This document shows, piece after piece, positions 62,538-64,000 of a DNA stretch of 64,000 nt; within the stretch, counting starts at the first letter, position 1, and every line of letters starts with the position of its first letter. Made by a program: the position numbers and the translations under genes. The notes beneath the pieces were generated by a model. That model was given only the letters and a program-made list of their open reading frames with translations. It had not been told where the DNA came from and did not search any database. Source of the DNA: Rhizobium tumorigenes (GTDB taxonomy: Bacteria; Pseudomonadota; Alphaproteobacteria; Rhizobiales; Rhizobiaceae); the NCBI RefSeq assembly GCF_003240565.2, contig NZ_CP117256.1, forward strand, positions 124,001-188,000, in the 5' to 3' direction.

Positions 62538-63224
62538 ATGAAAAAACTATCTCTTGCCACAGTTCTGAGCTTCGATGCCGGATATGTCGACACAGCCGGA
62601 TTTCTGGCACTTCAGGGATTGTTCACGGCGCATGTGACCGGCAATTTCGTGACGTTCGGCGCGGCTGTCGTGCTTGGTACGTCCGGGATCATTGCAAAAC
62701 TTCTCGCTCTGCCGGTCTTTTGCGCCGTCATTCTTGTGACCAGACTAGCCAGCTACTGGCTCGCAGGTCGCAAGTATCCGGTCCTGAGTACGATGATGCG
62801 CGTGAAGCTCGTGTTGCTGATTCTGGCAGCCGTCCTCGCGGTATCTTATGGCCCCTTCCCCAAGGGAGACGGATGGCCTGCGATCGTTACCGGCATGGTG
62901 CTCGTCGCCGCGATGGCGATCCAGAATGCCGCCCACAAGATCCACCTTGCGAAGGCGCCGCCAACAACGATGATGACCGGAAACACCACGCAAATCATGA
63001 TCGATGTCGCTGATATCGTTCGGGGAGAAACCCCGGAAGCCAAGAGTGTGGCCAAGAAGCGCGTCGTCAAGATGCTGACGAGCGTCTGCGCATTCGCCAT
63101 CGGCTGCGGCGTCGCCGCCGCTGCTTTCATGTGGCTCGGAATTTGGTGCCTCGCAGTTCCGCCCTTGCTTGGCCTGCTGGCTCTTCTGGCGGAAACAGAA
63201 ACGCCCGAAGGCGATGCGAAATAA
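62538..63224 (+). CDS. YoaK-family (DUF1275) membrane protein
   Basis: A 228-residue protein with about six membrane segments and the family signatures SFDAGYVDTAGFLALQGLFT, AHVTGNFVTFG and MMTGNTTQIMID. AAAGGAA precedes ATG 62538. Its biochemical role is unknown; it closes the cluster. Confidence 0.9.
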   Translation: MKKLSLATVLSFDAGYVDTAGFLALQGLFTAHVTGNFVTFGAAVVLGTSGIIAKLLALPVFCAVILVTRLASYWLAGRKYPVLSTMMRVKLVLLILAAVLAVSYGPFPKGDGWPAIVTGMVLVAAMAIQNAAHKIHLAKAPPTTMMTGNTTQIMIDVADIVRGETPEAKSVAKKRVVKMLTSVCAFAIGCGVAAAAFMWLGIWCLAVPPLLGLLALLAETETPEGDAK

Positions 63225-63361
63225 GGCGGGCGTCGACGACATCCGCAACTGCGTTAGAAGCACCACCATTCATTGCCGGACTGGCGAGCTGGCCGACACA
63301 ACCGCCATCGCGTTCGTCCGCACACCCTGGCTTGAACCATTGCAACGGCGTATTGCAGATA

Positions 63362-64000
63362 TCAGCTATTGCGACGCCAATTGCCCGGCGTCGTACCGAC
63401 GACGTTCGTGAAAACGCGGGTGAAATGGCTTTGGTCCGCAAACCCGCAGCTTATTGCCACTTCTGACAATGGCATTTCCTGCGCGCGCAGAAGTTTGCGG
63501 GCATGGGAGATCCGTTCGTTGACGAGCCATCGATGCGGTGTCATGCCGGTGGTCTCGCGGAAGGCGCGAATGAAATAGCCACGCGACAGATTGCAGGCTC
63601 GCGCGACGTCGAGAATGGACACGTCGCCATCCAGATTTTCAAGAAGAATGTTTTTTGCCAACATTTCCTGCGAGCGCGAAAGCCTTCTCAAATTCAGCGG
63701 TGACGCGAGCGACCTGCCGCCGTAGCGCTGGACAAGATGGGTTCCGATTGCCGTCGCCAGTTGGTCGATGAACAGCTTGCTTGCCTCCTCGGGTCGTTCG
63801 AGCGCAGGGATCAGCGCACGCACCAGATTGGCAAGCACAGGGTCTGATGATGCAGTCTCGGCTTCGAGAGACGTCACGCCTGAGAAATCCGCTTCCTCAA
63901 CGATACGGCTCAAGGCGCTTGGAGAAATCTCCAGCAATAGGAAATCAAAGGAACCGCCGAGATCGGCTTTGTAGGGCTCGGCTAGATTGCGGATGTAAAG
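63362..64000 (-). CDS. AraC-family regulator, 5' end cut by window edge
   Basis: The minus strand from the right edge encodes the C-terminal ~212 residues of an AraC-type activator. The two HTH motifs are SILDVARACNLSRGYFIRAF and MPLSEVAISCGFADQSHFTRVF. The preceding part belongs to the effector domain (YIRNLAEPYKADLGGSFDFL) and continues beyond the window. It converges on the YcaC-to-YoaK cluster and is its most obvious candidate regulator. Confidence 0.92.
   Translation of the reverse strand, partial: LYIRNLAEPYKADLGGSFDFLLLEISPSALSRIVEEADFSGVTSLEAETASSDPVLANLVRALIPALERPEEASKLFIDQLATAIGTHLVQRYGGRSLASPLNLRRLSRSQEMLAKNILLENLDGDVSILDVARACNLSRGYFIRAFRETTGMTPHRWLVNERISHARKLLRAQEMPLSEVAISCGFADQSHFTRVFTNVVGTTPGNWRRNS

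Overview
The window looks like part of a large replicon, probably a plasmid or chromid, of a Rhizobiaceae bacterium (Rhizobium/Agrobacterium/Sinorhizobium type). The signs are a thiC-thiO-thiS-thiG operon behind a TPP riboswitch (plasmid-borne in Rhizobium etli), many ABC sugar-uptake operons each with a LacI/GntR regulator, high GC with AT-rich islands, several toxin-antitoxin pairs and a heavy load of insertion sequences (IS1111/IS110, IS3, IS256, IS5, IS701). No replication, partition or rRNA gene is seen.

Layout. 1-3.9 kb: thiamine operon on the minus strand, cut by the left edge. 4.4-11.9 kb: beta-L-arabinofuranoside uptake and hydrolysis (LacI regulator, binding protein, two permeases, GH127, ATPase). 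12.0-16.1 kb: IS graveyard with an intact IS1111-type element and an intact IS3 element, plus IS3, IS256 and esterase remnants. 16.4-25.3 kb: three toxin-antitoxin modules around a dioxygenase/dehydrogenase pair with a divergent regulator, then an IS5 element with an IS701 element inserted at its edge. 25.5-28.8 kb: an orphan amino-acid-type binding protein divergent from a GGDEF-EAL enzyme, in an AT-richer stretch. 29.1-38.1 kb: aldo/keto reductase, then a polyol/ketose-type operon (two permeases, binding protein, double ATPase, DhaK-like and DhaL-like kinase subunits) with a divergent LacI regulator and paired operators. 38.2-44.6 kb: IS3 (IS407-type) element, second GGDEF-EAL gene, and an acyltransferase gene split by a second identical IS701 copy. 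44.8-50.6 kb: a broken phnM and a sugar-acid catabolic operon (GntR, DHDPS-family lyase, enolase-superfamily dehydratase, MFS transporter). 50.8-53.3 kb: IS remnant, ArsR regulator, and a junction at which a hybrid histidine kinase and a ROK regulator have both lost their 5' ends. 53.4-63.2 kb: MscS channel with a cyclic-nucleotide-binding domain, then an eight-gene plus-strand cluster (YcaC-like hydrolase, XapX, YtcJ-like amidohydrolase, DoxX, Tat-exported alpha/beta hydrolase, secreted VOC protein, alginate-export-type porin, YoaK), followed by an AraC regulator cut by the right edge.

Functionally the window is a set of substrate-specific catabolic modules with local repressors, interleaved with mobile DNA. 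The points most worth a second look are the IS1111 element with a probable guide-RNA segment plus a solo 79-bp copy of its left end; eight same-strand copies of a tRNA-T-arm-like motif in intergenic DNA; the envelope-targeted 55-63 kb cluster; the binding-protein/c-di-GMP gene pair; and the divergent DhaK/DhaL kinase operon. All calls come from reading the sequence and from knowledge of the families; no database search was run.
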